In this document: positions 34,629 to 42,929 of the stretch, piece after piece
Layout: each line of letters opens with the position of its first letter
How positions within the stretch are numbered: the stretch's first letter is position 1
Origin: Myxococcales bacterium
Lineage (GTDB): Bacteria > Myxococcota_A > Polyangia > Polyangiales > Polyangiaceae
Direction of reading: 5' to 3'
DNA: 47,657 nt
Assembly: GCA_021847645.1 (NCBI GenBank)
Contig: JAJZQG010000037.1
Coordinates: 1-47,657, forward strand
Program-made: the position numbers and the translations under genes
Notes under the pieces: generated by a model
Database searches by the model: none
What the model saw: the letters and a program-made list of their open reading frames with translations, nothing else
Told to the model about the DNA's origin: nothing

Positions 34629-35744
34629 GTGGCGCCCGCACCCCAGAATCGTCGGTGGTCCGGCGGGATCGGTACCGGAAAGTCCGCGGCCCTCCGCCGT
34701 GCCGTCACCCACGCCATGGCTGCCGGAATTCGCCCTCTCGCCTACGTGCCCGTCGTGACCGACGTGGGATTGCGCACCGAGCGCGTCGATGTCCCGGATT
34801 GCCAGGCTGCCGAGCGCCTGGGTGTGTCTGGATGGAACGGGCGGTTGATTCGCCACCTGTCGTCGGGCGAGCGGCAGCGCGTGAGGCTGGTGTCGGCGTT
34901 GTCGCCCTCCACGCGTTTTGCCGCCTTCGACGAGCCTTGCCGGCACCTCGATCCGCACCTTGTCGACGCGCTCAATGCCTTGTTGGCAACGCGCGTGCAC
35001 CGGGATCTGAGCCTGGCCGCCTGCGACAGCCGGGGAAGGCTCGACGGCAGCCTGTTCGATTGGCAACACGGCAGTCCCGACACGCACGAGAGTGCCTGCG
35101 GCCCATGCCCGCCGCCGCAAGGCGATCCGCTGCGGCTCGAGATCCCGAACCCGTTCCTGTTGTCGGCTTCGGGGCGTCCGACATCGAGACAACCGATCGC
35201 GTTGGAGCGCGGTGCCCTGGTGGTGGTGACGGGTCCGAACGGGAGCGGGAAGACGAGCCTGATCGAGGCGACCGCAAGGGCCGCGCGCGTTGCGGGAAGG
35301 AAGGTGGGAATCAGCCGCCAGGAGCCGGAGCACCAGGCGTTTGCCGCCTCCCTCGCGAGAGAGCTGGGCGACGTAGCTGCCGTGCACCCGGGCGCCGTGT
35401 GGTGCGACGGGCTGCCCGGAAAGCAGGTGTCCTTCGAGCGGCTGATTGCCAATCTCGGGCTCGAGCCGTGGAGGGACTGGCCAGTACCCAGGCTGCCGCT
35501 CGGTGTGCTGAGCCTGCTCGGTGCAGCGATTGCCCTGTGGATCGGGAAGGATCTGGTGCTGCTCGACGAGCCCACGCAGGGACTCGACACTGCAACCGCG
35601 CGTCGTCTGGGCCGGGAGCTCGTGCGTTGCGCGGAGGCGGGCGCTCGCTTGATCGTCGCCTCCCACGACCCGGAGCTGGTGCGTCTGGCCAACGGCCGTT
35701 GGACCACGGAATCCGGGATTCTGGCCACGGGAGACGTGTCATGA
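34629..35744 (+). CDS. Fused two-half ABC ATPase of CbiO/EcfA type, asymmetric
   Basis: 371 residues from the GTG at 34629, the first start after the regulator stop. The first half is compact: Walker A GGIGTGKS, an intact signature LSSGERQRV only some 55 residues later, and Walker B FAAFDEP, but no Q-loop or His-loop. The second half has Walker A GPNGSGKT, the CbiO-like Q-loop QEPEHQAFAASLAREL, Walker B LVLLDEPTQGLD and an H-loop SHDPEL. Its signature is degenerate (LPLGVLSLL). One composite ATP site (second-half Walker motifs with first-half signature) is therefore complete and the other is not. It should power the membrane proteins encoded next, with which it overlaps by ATGA. Confidence 0.8.
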   Translation: MAPAPQNRRWSGGIGTGKSAALRRAVTHAMAAGIRPLAYVPVVTDVGLRTERVDVPDCQAAERLGVSGWNGRLIRHLSSGERQRVRLVSALSPSTRFAAFDEPCRHLDPHLVDALNALLATRVHRDLSLAACDSRGRLDGSLFDWQHGSPDTHESACGPCPPPQGDPLRLEIPNPFLLSASGRPTSRQPIALERGALVVVTGPNGSGKTSLIEATARAARVAGRKVGISRQEPEHQAFAASLARELGDVAAVHPGAVWCDGLPGKQVSFERLIANLGLEPWRDWPVPRLPLGVLSLLGAAIALWIGKDLVLLDEPTQGLDTATARRLGRELVRCAEAGARLIVASHDPELVRLANGRWTTESGILATGDVS

Positions 35745-36337
35745 CCGACCTGCGGGCGTGGCGGTTCTGGGGCTACGCGGGAACTTTCGGGGCGCTCTGG
35801 GGAGCCATGGAGATCACGGTCGGCTCGTTCCTGCACGCGGTCAAGCTGCCCTTGAGCGGCGTGGTCCTGGCCGGAGGGGGCGCGGCTCTTCTGTTGGTCT
35901 TGCGCTCGCTGTTGCCCGCTCGCGGAGTGGTGCTCGCCGCCGGCCTGGTGTGCGCGGGCGTCAAGCTGCTGTCTCCCGCCGGCGCGGTCATCGGGCCCAT
36001 GACCGCCATCGTCGTCGAGTCGGTCCTGGTGGAAATGACCCTCGCGCCTGCCGGGGCGAATCCGGCCTCCGGTGCCCTGTCCGGAATCATCGTCGCGCTC
36101 TGGGCCGTGGCGCAGAAGCTCATCACGCAGACGATCGTCTACGGCGCGCCCGTGATTGGCATTTACGTGGGCGTGCTCCGAGAGGCCGAGAAGCTCCTGC
36201 ACCTTCCGCCGTCACGGGGCGCGTGGCTTGCCGGCGGATTCCTCGGCATCGTGGCGCTGGTCGGTGCATTGCTGGGCGCGACGGGCGCCCTGGTCGGGCG
36301 AGCCACGCGCGCGCAGCTCGCGGGGAACGAGACATGA
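35741..36337 (+). CDS. ECF-transporter S-like substrate-binding membrane protein
   Basis: 198 residues with five or six hydrophobic helices. The N-terminal GALWGAMEITVGSFLHAVKL and KLLSPAGAVIGPMTAIVVES recall integral membrane S components of energy-coupling-factor importers. A conserved-looking His (FLHAV) and Glu (AMEI, VVES) sit inside helices, suitable for ligand contact. It overlaps the ATPase upstream (35741-35744) and the T-like gene downstream (36334-36337), so all three should be made together. The substrate is not identifiable. A general membrane protein is the alternative. Confidence 0.65.
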   Translation: MTDLRAWRFWGYAGTFGALWGAMEITVGSFLHAVKLPLSGVVLAGGGAALLLVLRSLLPARGVVLAAGLVCAGVKLLSPAGAVIGPMTAIVVESVLVEMTLAPAGANPASGALSGIIVALWAVAQKLITQTIVYGAPVIGIYVGVLREAEKLLHLPPSRGAWLAGGFLGIVALVGALLGATGALVGRATRAQLAGNET

Positions 36338-36942
36338 AGCCCTCGAAGCTCGCCCTGGCGATGCCTGCAGCGCTGCTGAGCGCGCTCGCCCTGCTGCCGC
36401 CCGTATGGCATCTGCCCTGCGGGCTCGGGGCATGGGCCATTCTGCGTTGGAGTGCGCGCGATGTCCACCGCACGCTGGGCCGGCCTCGGCGCTGGCTGCT
36501 CGGATTGGCATCTCTCTGCCTGCTCGGCGCGGCGTTCGGCCAGGCCGACACGCACGTGCTGGCTATCCCGTTGTCGAAGGCGGGCGCGCTCGCCGGCGCG
36601 TCGATGGTCGTCCGTGCCTTCGCGATGGTGACCTTGACGTCCCTTGTCGCGTCGACGCTGCCGGCACGACGTTGGTTGACGCGGATTCGCCATCCCCTGG
36701 CGCGTCGGCTGATGGAGGTCGTCATCGTGGCCTCCAATCTGGTGCCGGTGCTCGTTCGCTCGCTGGCGACGGCGTCCACGACGCTGCGGGAACGTCGCCC
36801 GGGCCTGCGGCGGCTGCCCCGGCGACTCTGGCTGTTGGCCGTGCACGCCTCGCTGCGCGCGGCGATGCTCGCGGAAAGCGTTGCGTTCGACATGGCCATC
36901 GAGGCGCACAACGCCCGTGGCGACGGAAAGGAACCATCATGA
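36334..36942 (+). CDS. EcfT-like transmembrane coupling protein
   Basis: 202 residues. Three or four hydrophobic helices are followed by a cytoplasmic-type amphipathic stretch (RRLMEVVIVASNLVPVLVRS, RERRPGLRRLPRRLW). MAIEAHNARG near the C-terminus resembles the Ala-Arg-Gly coupling motif by which EcfT engages the ATPases. No other ABC permease signature is present. It stands between the S-like gene and the lipoprotein gene with ATGA overlaps on both sides. It is shorter than most EcfT proteins, about 250 residues, so it is assigned on context as much as on sequence. Confidence 0.6.
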   Translation: MKPSKLALAMPAALLSALALLPPVWHLPCGLGAWAILRWSARDVHRTLGRPRRWLLGLASLCLLGAAFGQADTHVLAIPLSKAGALAGASMVVRAFAMVTLTSLVASTLPARRWLTRIRHPLARRLMEVVIVASNLVPVLVRSLATASTTLRERRPGLRRLPRRLWLLAVHASLRAAMLAESVAFDMAIEAHNARGDGKEPS

Positions 36943-37448
36943 TTTCACGCGGAATGTTCATCGGCGCGGCTCTCTCCCTGCTGCTGGCCGCAGGCTGCGG
37001 TGCAAGTGATCAAACGGTCAATTCGGGAGCCAACGGCAATCCCTCCTCCGACGGCGGAGCCGACGGCAACGGGGTGACCCTGCAGGTCGCCTATGAGAGC
37101 CAATCGGTTCCCGTGGATCTGGGCACGCTCGCCACGAGCAGCTACAAGGGTGTCAATCTGGTCAAGCTCTCCGACGTATGGGCTGCGTCGGGCATCTCCG
37201 CGGACCGTTCTGCGCTCGAGTTCGAGTTCGTCGGCGCCGATGGATTCAAGCCTTCCATCAAGGGATGCGCCGATCTTTCGGGCATCTTGCTCGACCAGGG
37301 GTACATCGACCCGACGACGCGGAACCTCACCTGGGACGAGACGCTGGGCTTCAGTGGCTGCTATTCGGTGAAGGGCGCGGCGAAGATGAACGCACACGCG
37401 CCCGTCGATGGCGCGGATTCGGGTGCCGTCGACGCTGCGGGCGAATGA
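36939..37448 (+). CDS. Small lipoprotein of the ECF/TonB operon
   Basis: 169 residues. The signal peptide ends in a lipobox (LLLAAGC-GAS), then a Ser/Gly/Asp linker. The folded part (about 48-155) reads VTLQVAYESQSVPVDLGTLA, YKGVNLVKLSDVWAASGI, FKPSIKGCADLSGILLDQGY and SGCYSVKGAAKM. The alternation DLGTLATSSYKGVNLVKLSDV resembles a strand-helix unit of oxidoreductase molybdopterin-binding-like folds, but this is a loose likeness. Two Cys (KGCADL, SGCYSV) could form a disulphide. Its place between the inner-membrane transporter and the TonB receptor suggests a periplasmic carrier or ligand-handling protein. It overlaps both neighbours by ATGA. Confidence 0.65.
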   Translation: MISRGMFIGAALSLLLAAGCGASDQTVNSGANGNPSSDGGADGNGVTLQVAYESQSVPVDLGTLATSSYKGVNLVKLSDVWAASGISADRSALEFEFVGADGFKPSIKGCADLSGILLDQGYIDPTTRNLTWDETLGFSGCYSVKGAAKMNAHAPVDGADSGAVDAAGE

Positions 37449-39490
37449 TGCGATTCGCCGGGATCATCGCCGCCGCAGCGGTGTTCGTCTGCGTGCCTGC
37501 CAACGCCGTTGCGCAGGAATCCGGCACCTCGGCGCCGAAGGGAGAGCCGCCGGCCGGCGTGCACGACCAGGATCGGCCCCTCGAGGTGGTCGTGCGGGGA
37601 CGGCGTCCGGGAACGCGCGGCACGACCGTCGAGAAGATCGACCGTACCATGCTCGACCGGCTCGGCGGCACCTCCGTCTCCGAAGCCCTCGACCGGCTGC
37701 CGTCGATGACCTCGGGCTTCAGCGCGCGAGGCGAGCGCATCCTGTCGCTGCGCGGCTTCGATCAACGTCAGATTCTGGTGACCATCGACGGCGTCCCCAT
37801 CCAGGTGCCCTATGACGGCCAGCTCGACCTGGGCAAGTTCCCCCTGGGGCTGGTCGACCATATTACCGTCGTCAAGGGCGCAGGGTCCCTGCTCTACGGG
37901 CCCAATGGTCTGGGCGGCGCGATCGACATCGCGACGCGGCGGCCCGGCGAAGGGCCCTCCGTGGTCTTGTCCACGGAGACGGCGCCCCTTCACTCGCAGC
38001 GCGCCTCGGCGGTCGGCACCGCGCGCAAGGGTCCGATTGCCGTGTTGGCCGGCGCCGCGTTCGACAACCAGCTCTACTTCCCCATGTCCGGCGCGTTCTC
38101 TCCCACGTATAACGAAGACGGCGGCAGGCGCGAGAACTCCGATCGGCGGAGCCTGACGGCCATGGGCAAGGCGGCCTGGGACGCGGACGCTCACAATCAG
38201 GTCGTCGCGAGCGCCTGGCACCTGGACGGCCGGTTCGGCGTGCCGCCGGGCGTCTACGATCTCACGCGCAAGTTCTGGCGGTGGACGGACTGGTACGTGG
38301 ACAGCTGCGCGGTCGCCCACGGATACCGAGACAGCCGCTTTGCGATCGACGAGACTCTCTACTACAGCCTCGTCGGCAACACGCTCGACATCTACGACAA
38401 CGCGAGCTACTCGACGCAGCTGCTGCCCGCATCGGGAACGAGCACCTACGCCGACCGCACGCTAGGTGGCAATGCGCGGCTGTCGTACCGGTTCGCTTGC
38501 GGCGAAGACGGGTGTGTCACCGCGCGCGGGTGGTTCGGCGGCAAGAAGGACTGGCACAGGTCGCAATCCGCGTCGGTCGCGCCTTGGATCGAAGTGGGCA
38601 CGACGACGCTCACGGGTGCCGCGCAGCTCGACGGACCCTTGGGCAAGCGGGTGCAATGGCTTGCCGGCACGCAGGTGGACGCGGAGCTTCCTGGCCGCGG
38701 TCCTCTGGCGGGGCAGCCGGACCGGGCCGTTGCCCTGGGGCCGATGGCCGCGCTGACCTGGCAGCCAGCCGAGCCAATCGACGTCACGGCGAGCGTGGCG
38801 CGGCGCACCCGGTTTCCCACGCTCAAGGAGCGATTCAGCTCGGCCTTCGGCAACCTGGAGCCCAATCCGACGCTCGCCGCCGAGCACGCGACCAATCTCG
38901 CGCTGGACGGGAGCTGGCGCGTGATGCGCAAGCTGCGGCTGGACGCCGGTGTGTTCGATTCGGAGGTGCGCGCTCTGGTGATCAAGGTGCCGCTCGACGC
39001 ACAAACGCAGCAATGGCAGAACGCGGGCAGGGCGCGATTCTACGGCGTGGAGGCGTTGCTTCGTGCCAGCCCCGCCAGGTGGCTCGAGCTGTGGGCGGGA
39101 TGGGCTGCGTTGCATGCGCGAAGGCTCGATCAGCCGACGCCGGCGAACATGATTGCCTACAAGCCCGGCCAGAAGGCCACCGTGGCGGTCACGGTGTTTC
39201 CCGTTTCCGACGTTGCGCTGACGCTGGTGGGCCGGTACGTCGGCTCGCAGGATTTCCAGAACTTCGATACGTCGCGCTGGGGCATGCTGGGCGGCTACCG
39301 GATGCTCGACGCGCGGCTCGACGTGCGGGCGGTGGACGGCCTTCGGGTGTGGGTGCGCGGCACGAACCTGACGGACGCGAACGTGATGAGCGAGTACTCG
39401 TTTCCGGAGCACGGGCGGGAGCTGTTTGCAGGGATGTCGCTGGCGTGGCCGGACTGGGACGACGACGAGACGTCCCGAGGATGGTTATGA
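37445..39490 (+). CDS. TonB-dependent outer-membrane receptor
   Basis: 681 residues from the ATG at 37445, which overlaps the lipoprotein stop; a second ATG follows at once. After the signal peptide (IIAAAAVFVCVPANAVAQ), a possible TonB box is LEVVVRG. The plug domain (about 60-165) has SVSEALDRLPSM, LSLRGFDQRQILVTIDGVPI and VKGAGSLLYGPNGLGGAIDI. The rest is a beta-barrel with typical RRTRFPTLKERFSSAFGNLE, NPTLAAEHATNLALDGSW and VRGTNLTDANVMSEY. Overall length fits small vitamin or metal-chelate receptors. It moves a ligand across the outer membrane, presumably to the ECF-like importer of the same operon. A short acidic tail follows the last strand. Confidence 0.93.
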   Translation: MMRFAGIIAAAAVFVCVPANAVAQESGTSAPKGEPPAGVHDQDRPLEVVVRGRRPGTRGTTVEKIDRTMLDRLGGTSVSEALDRLPSMTSGFSARGERILSLRGFDQRQILVTIDGVPIQVPYDGQLDLGKFPLGLVDHITVVKGAGSLLYGPNGLGGAIDIATRRPGEGPSVVLSTETAPLHSQRASAVGTARKGPIAVLAGAAFDNQLYFPMSGAFSPTYNEDGGRRENSDRRSLTAMGKAAWDADAHNQVVASAWHLDGRFGVPPGVYDLTRKFWRWTDWYVDSCAVAHGYRDSRFAIDETLYYSLVGNTLDIYDNASYSTQLLPASGTSTYADRTLGGNARLSYRFACGEDGCVTARGWFGGKKDWHRSQSASVAPWIEVGTTTLTGAAQLDGPLGKRVQWLAGTQVDAELPGRGPLAGQPDRAVALGPMAALTWQPAEPIDVTASVARRTRFPTLKERFSSAFGNLEPNPTLAAEHATNLALDGSWRVMRKLRLDAGVFDSEVRALVIKVPLDAQTQQWQNAGRARFYGVEALLRASPARWLELWAGWAALHARRLDQPTPANMIAYKPGQKATVAVTVFPVSDVALTLVGRYVGSQDFQNFDTSRWGMLGGYRMLDARLDVRAVDGLRVWVRGTNLTDANVMSEYSFPEHGRELFAGMSLAWPDWDDDETSRGWL

Positions 39491-40242
39491 CGATGGAGCT
39501 CACGGATCTTCTGGTGGTGATAGGCCGTATCCGGTCACCCTGGCAGCACACGCACGACATTCCGCTTCACGGCGGGCCGGCCACGATCGAGATCGCGCCT
39601 GCCTTCGAGGCGGCGCTGGAAGGCGTGGAGCGCGCTTCGCACCTGGTGGTGATTGCCTATCTGCACAAGGCCGACCGGTCGGTGCTGCGGGCGTCGCCCC
39701 GCAAGCTGAGAATCGAGGCGCCTCCTTGCGGGGTATTCGCCACGCGCTCGCCGGCACGCCCGAATCCGCTGGCGCTCTCCACGGTCGAGCTGCTCAAACG
39801 CGAGGGTTGCGTGCTCCATGTCGAGCCGCTGGATCTGCTCGACGGCACGCCGGTGGTCGATCTGAAGACCTACAGCCCGGGCTGGGACAACGTGTTCTCG
39901 GCGCAGGGCGTTCGCCGGGTGTCGTCGAGCCGGCTGCCCGAAGACCTGCTGATCTCGTTTCTGCAGCGCGATCTGCGCAACCACCTGGGACGGCATGCCA
40001 CGGCGTCGCGGGCGCAGGCTGCGGTCCGGCTGGTGGCCCGCGCGGCCCGGCAGCTCGACATCGACCCACGGGATCCGGAGCTGTCGATGGAAGTCGGCGG
40101 CTGCGACGTGGTCACCGACGCGCTGATGGCGATGACCGGCGCGTCGTTCGCGAGCGGCCGCATCAGCGTGGTCACCGACGCGCAGCCTCGCCGGGTGTGC
40201 TTTCGCGTCGGCGACCGGCAGATGGTCGATACTATCGAGTAA
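39487..40242 (+). CDS. TrmO (TsaA)-like methyltransferase domain fused to an FmdE-like domain
   Basis: 251 residues, overlapping the receptor stop by ATGA. Residues about 8-135 are TrmO/TsaA-like: VIGRIRSPWQH, FATRSPARPNPLALSTVELL and DLLDGTPVVDLKTYSPG are its hallmarks. TrmO uses AdoMet to methylate tRNA t6A37, but many TsaA-like proteins sit in transport loci with unknown targets. Residues about 150-250 resemble FmdE (formylmethanofuran dehydrogenase subunit E): LRNHLGRHATASRAQAAVRL, EVGGCDVVTDALMAMTG and FASGRISVV; the Cys in GGCDVVTD is kept. Ending the operon, it may modify or handle the imported ligand. The fusion and its placement are unusual. Confidence 0.75.
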   Translation: MTMELTDLLVVIGRIRSPWQHTHDIPLHGGPATIEIAPAFEAALEGVERASHLVVIAYLHKADRSVLRASPRKLRIEAPPCGVFATRSPARPNPLALSTVELLKREGCVLHVEPLDLLDGTPVVDLKTYSPGWDNVFSAQGVRRVSSSRLPEDLLISFLQRDLRNHLGRHATASRAQAAVRLVARAARQLDIDPRDPELSMEVGGCDVVTDALMAMTGASFASGRISVVTDAQPRRVCFRVGDRQMVDTIE

Positions 40243-40401
40243 CGGCGATACCTCACAGTCCCCGCCGTGCCCATCGTGCGGGCGGCATCGCGGTGCTCAT
40301 GGGCCCCCTGAGCCTCGCCGTCGTCGCACTCCTCGGGTCACCGCCGGGCATGAAGCACGCATGCACGGGACGCGCATCGGTGGCAGGCCCCTGCCGCGGC
40401 G

Positions 40402-41427
40402 TCAGTAGCTCGTCGGCTCGATGCGGACCTTGCCGCGGAACACCCAGTAGATGATTGACGTATAGCCGATCACGAACGGCATGCCGATGGCTGCCACGTA
40501 GAGCATCGTCGACAGGGTCCGTGGCGACGACGCGGCGTTGTAGATGTTGAGGCTGTTTTGGGGCGACGGATTCGACAGCAGCAGGTTGGGGAACATGTTG
40601 ACGCCGAACAGGCACACCAGCACAGCCATGGCCGCGCTGGAGGACAGGAACGCGCGCAGCTCTCGTCCGCGATGCAGCTCGCGGGGGATGTTGGCGATGG
40701 CGAGGACATTGAGCACGGGCAGCACGATCAGCCAGGGATGGGCGTACAATTGGGCGGCCATGTGCGGGGCGAACAGCAGCGTGGCCGCGGTGGTGAGCAC
40801 GTAGCCCACGATGAACACGATCATGGTCTTGCGCGCCCAGCCCCGGGCCTGCTGCTGCAGCTCGCCCTCGGTCTTCATCACCACGTAGATCGCGCCGTGC
40901 ATCATGAACAGCGCCAGCGTGGTCACGCCCACCAGCAGCGGGTACGGGCGCAGCAGCGACAGGAACGTACCCATGAACTCGTGCTGGTTGTCGAGGGGAA
41001 TGCCCCACGCCACGTTGCCGGCCGCCACGCCGATGAGCAGCGCGGCTACCACGCTGCCGGCCGCGAAGCCGATGTCCCAAGCCTTTCTCCACCAGCCCCA
41101 GGGCTCCTTGCTGCGGAACTCGATGGACACCGCCCGGAAGATGAGCGCGAACAGCAGCAGGATGAACGCCCCATAGAATCCCGAGAAGGCCGTCGCGTAC
41201 GCCTCCGGAAATGCCGCGAACAGCGCCCCTCCGCCCGTCACCAGCCATACCTCGTTGCCGTCCCACACCGGGCCTATCGCGTTGAGCATCACCCGCCGGT
41301 GCTCGTCCTTGCGCGTGAATAGGTGCAGCGCCCCCACGCCGAGATCGAACCCGTCGAGGATCGCGTAGCCCGCAAACAGCACGCCCACCAGTCCGAACCA
41401 GATCGTCGCCAACGTCGCGCCGCTCAT
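40402..41427 (-). CDS. cydB: Cytochrome bd ubiquinol oxidase subunit II
   Basis: 341 residues with about eight hydrophobic helices. Family motifs: FAGYAILDGFDLGVGALHL near the start, IGPVWDGNEVWLVTGGGALF, FALIFRAVSIEFRSK and, late, SLNIYNAASSP and GYTSIIYWVFRGKV. CydB pairs with CydA in the cytoplasmic membrane oxidase that reduces oxygen with quinol at low oxygen tension. Its ATG overlaps the last codons of cydA by four bases (41424-41427), so the two are translationally coupled. It is convergent with the ECF/TonB operon across 159 bases. Confidence 0.96.
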   Translation of the reverse strand: MSGATLATIWFGLVGVLFAGYAILDGFDLGVGALHLFTRKDEHRRVMLNAIGPVWDGNEVWLVTGGGALFAAFPEAYATAFSGFYGAFILLLFALIFRAVSIEFRSKEPWGWWRKAWDIGFAAGSVVAALLIGVAAGNVAWGIPLDNQHEFMGTFLSLLRPYPLLVGVTTLALFMMHGAIYVVMKTEGELQQQARGWARKTMIVFIVGYVLTTAATLLFAPHMAAQLYAHPWLIVLPVLNVLAIANIPRELHRGRELRAFLSSSAAMAVLVCLFGVNMFPNLLLSNPSPQNSLNIYNAASSPRTLSTMLYVAAIGMPFVIGYTSIIYWVFRGKVRIEPTSY

Positions 41428-42803
41428 GCCCGCTGCCCTCCCACCACCGGCGTCCCGGCCTCGACGGGCTCGCCCGCCGCCACATCATCCGGACCATGCT
41501 TGATCTTGCGATCGAGCAGAAACACGAACGTCGCCATCAACAGCAGATACACCAGCGTGAACAGCACCAGCGATGTCACCACCTGGCCCGCATCCACCAC
41601 GCGGCTGAGCCCGTCGGTCGTGCGCAACAAGCCATAGACGATCCAGGGTTGGCGCCCCACCTCGGCCGAGGCCCAGCCGAGCTGGTTGGCCGCCTGGGGC
41701 AGGGCGACCATGAAGACGAATGCCCAGAGCAGCCACTTCATGCGCAAGAGTCGATCGCGGTGCAGCAGCAGCAGGCCGGCGGCGCTGGCGGCGATGAGCA
41801 TCATGCCGATGGCGACCATGGCGTGATAGGTCTGGAAGACGATCTGGACGGGAGGACGATCCTCGGGCGGGAAGGATCGCAGGCCCGTGAGGGGCGCGGA
41901 GGCATTGCCGTTCACCAGCAGGCTGAGCATGCCCCGGATCGGCATGCGCAGGCCCACCACGCGTTCCTGGGCCTCATCCACCCAGCCCAGCACGTACATC
42001 TCGCCGGGAGCTTCGGAGTCGTAGTGCCCCTCGAACGCAGCGAGCTTGGCGGGCTGGTGGTGCGCCACGCCGTCGGCACTGCCATGGCCGGAGCCGAGCT
42101 GCGCGAGAGAGGACACCAGGGCCAGGATCAGCCCGATGCGCATGCCCAGGCGCGCCGTGTGCTCGTGGCGCTTCTTGATCAGGTAGAAGGCGCTGACGCT
42201 GATCACCAGCCACGCCCCGGACTGCCACGCACCCATGACCGTATGGCTCAGCCGGTCGACCGTCGATGGGTTGAACACCATCGACCAGAAGTCGACGATC
42301 TCGGCGCGGGTGCGACCGGCCTCCTGCACGATGTGGTGGCCGGCCGGGGTCTGCTGCCACGAGTTGGCCACGATGATCCACACGGCGCTGAAGTGGGCGC
42401 CGAGCGCGACCATCACGGTCGCCAGAAAGTGCACTGCCGGGCGCACGCGCCCCCAGCCGAACAGCAGCAGGGCCAGGAAGCCCGACTCCAGGAAGAAGGC
42501 GAAGATGCCTTCCGCAGCCAGCGGCGAGCCGAACACGTCGCCCACGAACCGCGCGTAGGTCGACCAGTTGGTGCCGAACTGGAACTCCATGACGATGCCG
42601 GTGGCCACGCCCATGGCGAACACCAGGCCGAAGATCCTGGTCCAGAAGCGCGCGGTCTGCTGGGCGACCGGGCTGCGTGTCTTGAGCCAGACGGCCTCGA
42701 GGATCACCAGCACCACGCCCAGGCCGATGCTCATGGGCGGGAAGATGTAGTGGAACGCGACTGTCAGGGCGAACTGGAGACGTGCGAGGAACGCGACATC
42801 CAT
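41424..42803 (-). CDS. cydA: Cytochrome bd ubiquinol oxidase subunit I
   Basis: 459 residues. Haem ligands and quinol site are in place: His in [18 protein letters not shown], His in [34 protein letters not shown], and [13 protein letters not shown]. The Q-loop region (about 250-300) is short, and the total is about 60 residues less than E. coli CydA, so it belongs to the short-Q-loop (cyanide-insensitive CioA-like) group. The protein gives a high-affinity terminal oxidase for microaerobic life. cydX is not seen, nor are cydCD. An EamA transporter gene lies 126 bases upstream on the same strand. Confidence 0.96.
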   Translation of the reverse strand: MDVAFLARLQFALTVAFHYIFPPMSIGLGVVLVILEAVWLKTRSPVAQQTARFWTRIFGLVFAMGVATGIVMEFQFGTNWSTYARFVGDVFGSPLAAEGIFAFFLESGFLALLLFGWGRVRPAVHFLATVMVALGAHFSAVWIIVANSWQQTPAGHHIVQEAGRTRAEIVDFWSMVFNPSTVDRLSHTVMGAWQSGAWLVISVSAFYLIKKRHEHTARLGMRIGLILALVSSLAQLGSGHGSADGVAHHQPAKLAAFEGHYDSEAPGEMYVLGWVDEAQERVVGLRMPIRGMLSLLVNGNASAPLTGLRSFPPEDRPPVQIVFQTYHAMVAIGMMLIAASAAGLLLLHRDRLLRMKWLLWAFVFMVALPQAANQLGWASAEVGRQPWIVYGLLRTTDGLSRVVDAGQVVTSLVLFTLVYLLLMATFVFLLDRKIKHGPDDVAAGEPVEAGTPVVGGQRA

Positions 42804-42929
42804 GCGTGAGGCCTTTCCCGCGATGGCGACGTGACGACAAGCAACGGCGCTACGAGCGCCGCCGGCTCGGACATAGGACGCGGGGTGGTGGGGGTCAACG
42901 GGCTGAGGCGCGAGACCTCGCGAGGCCGG

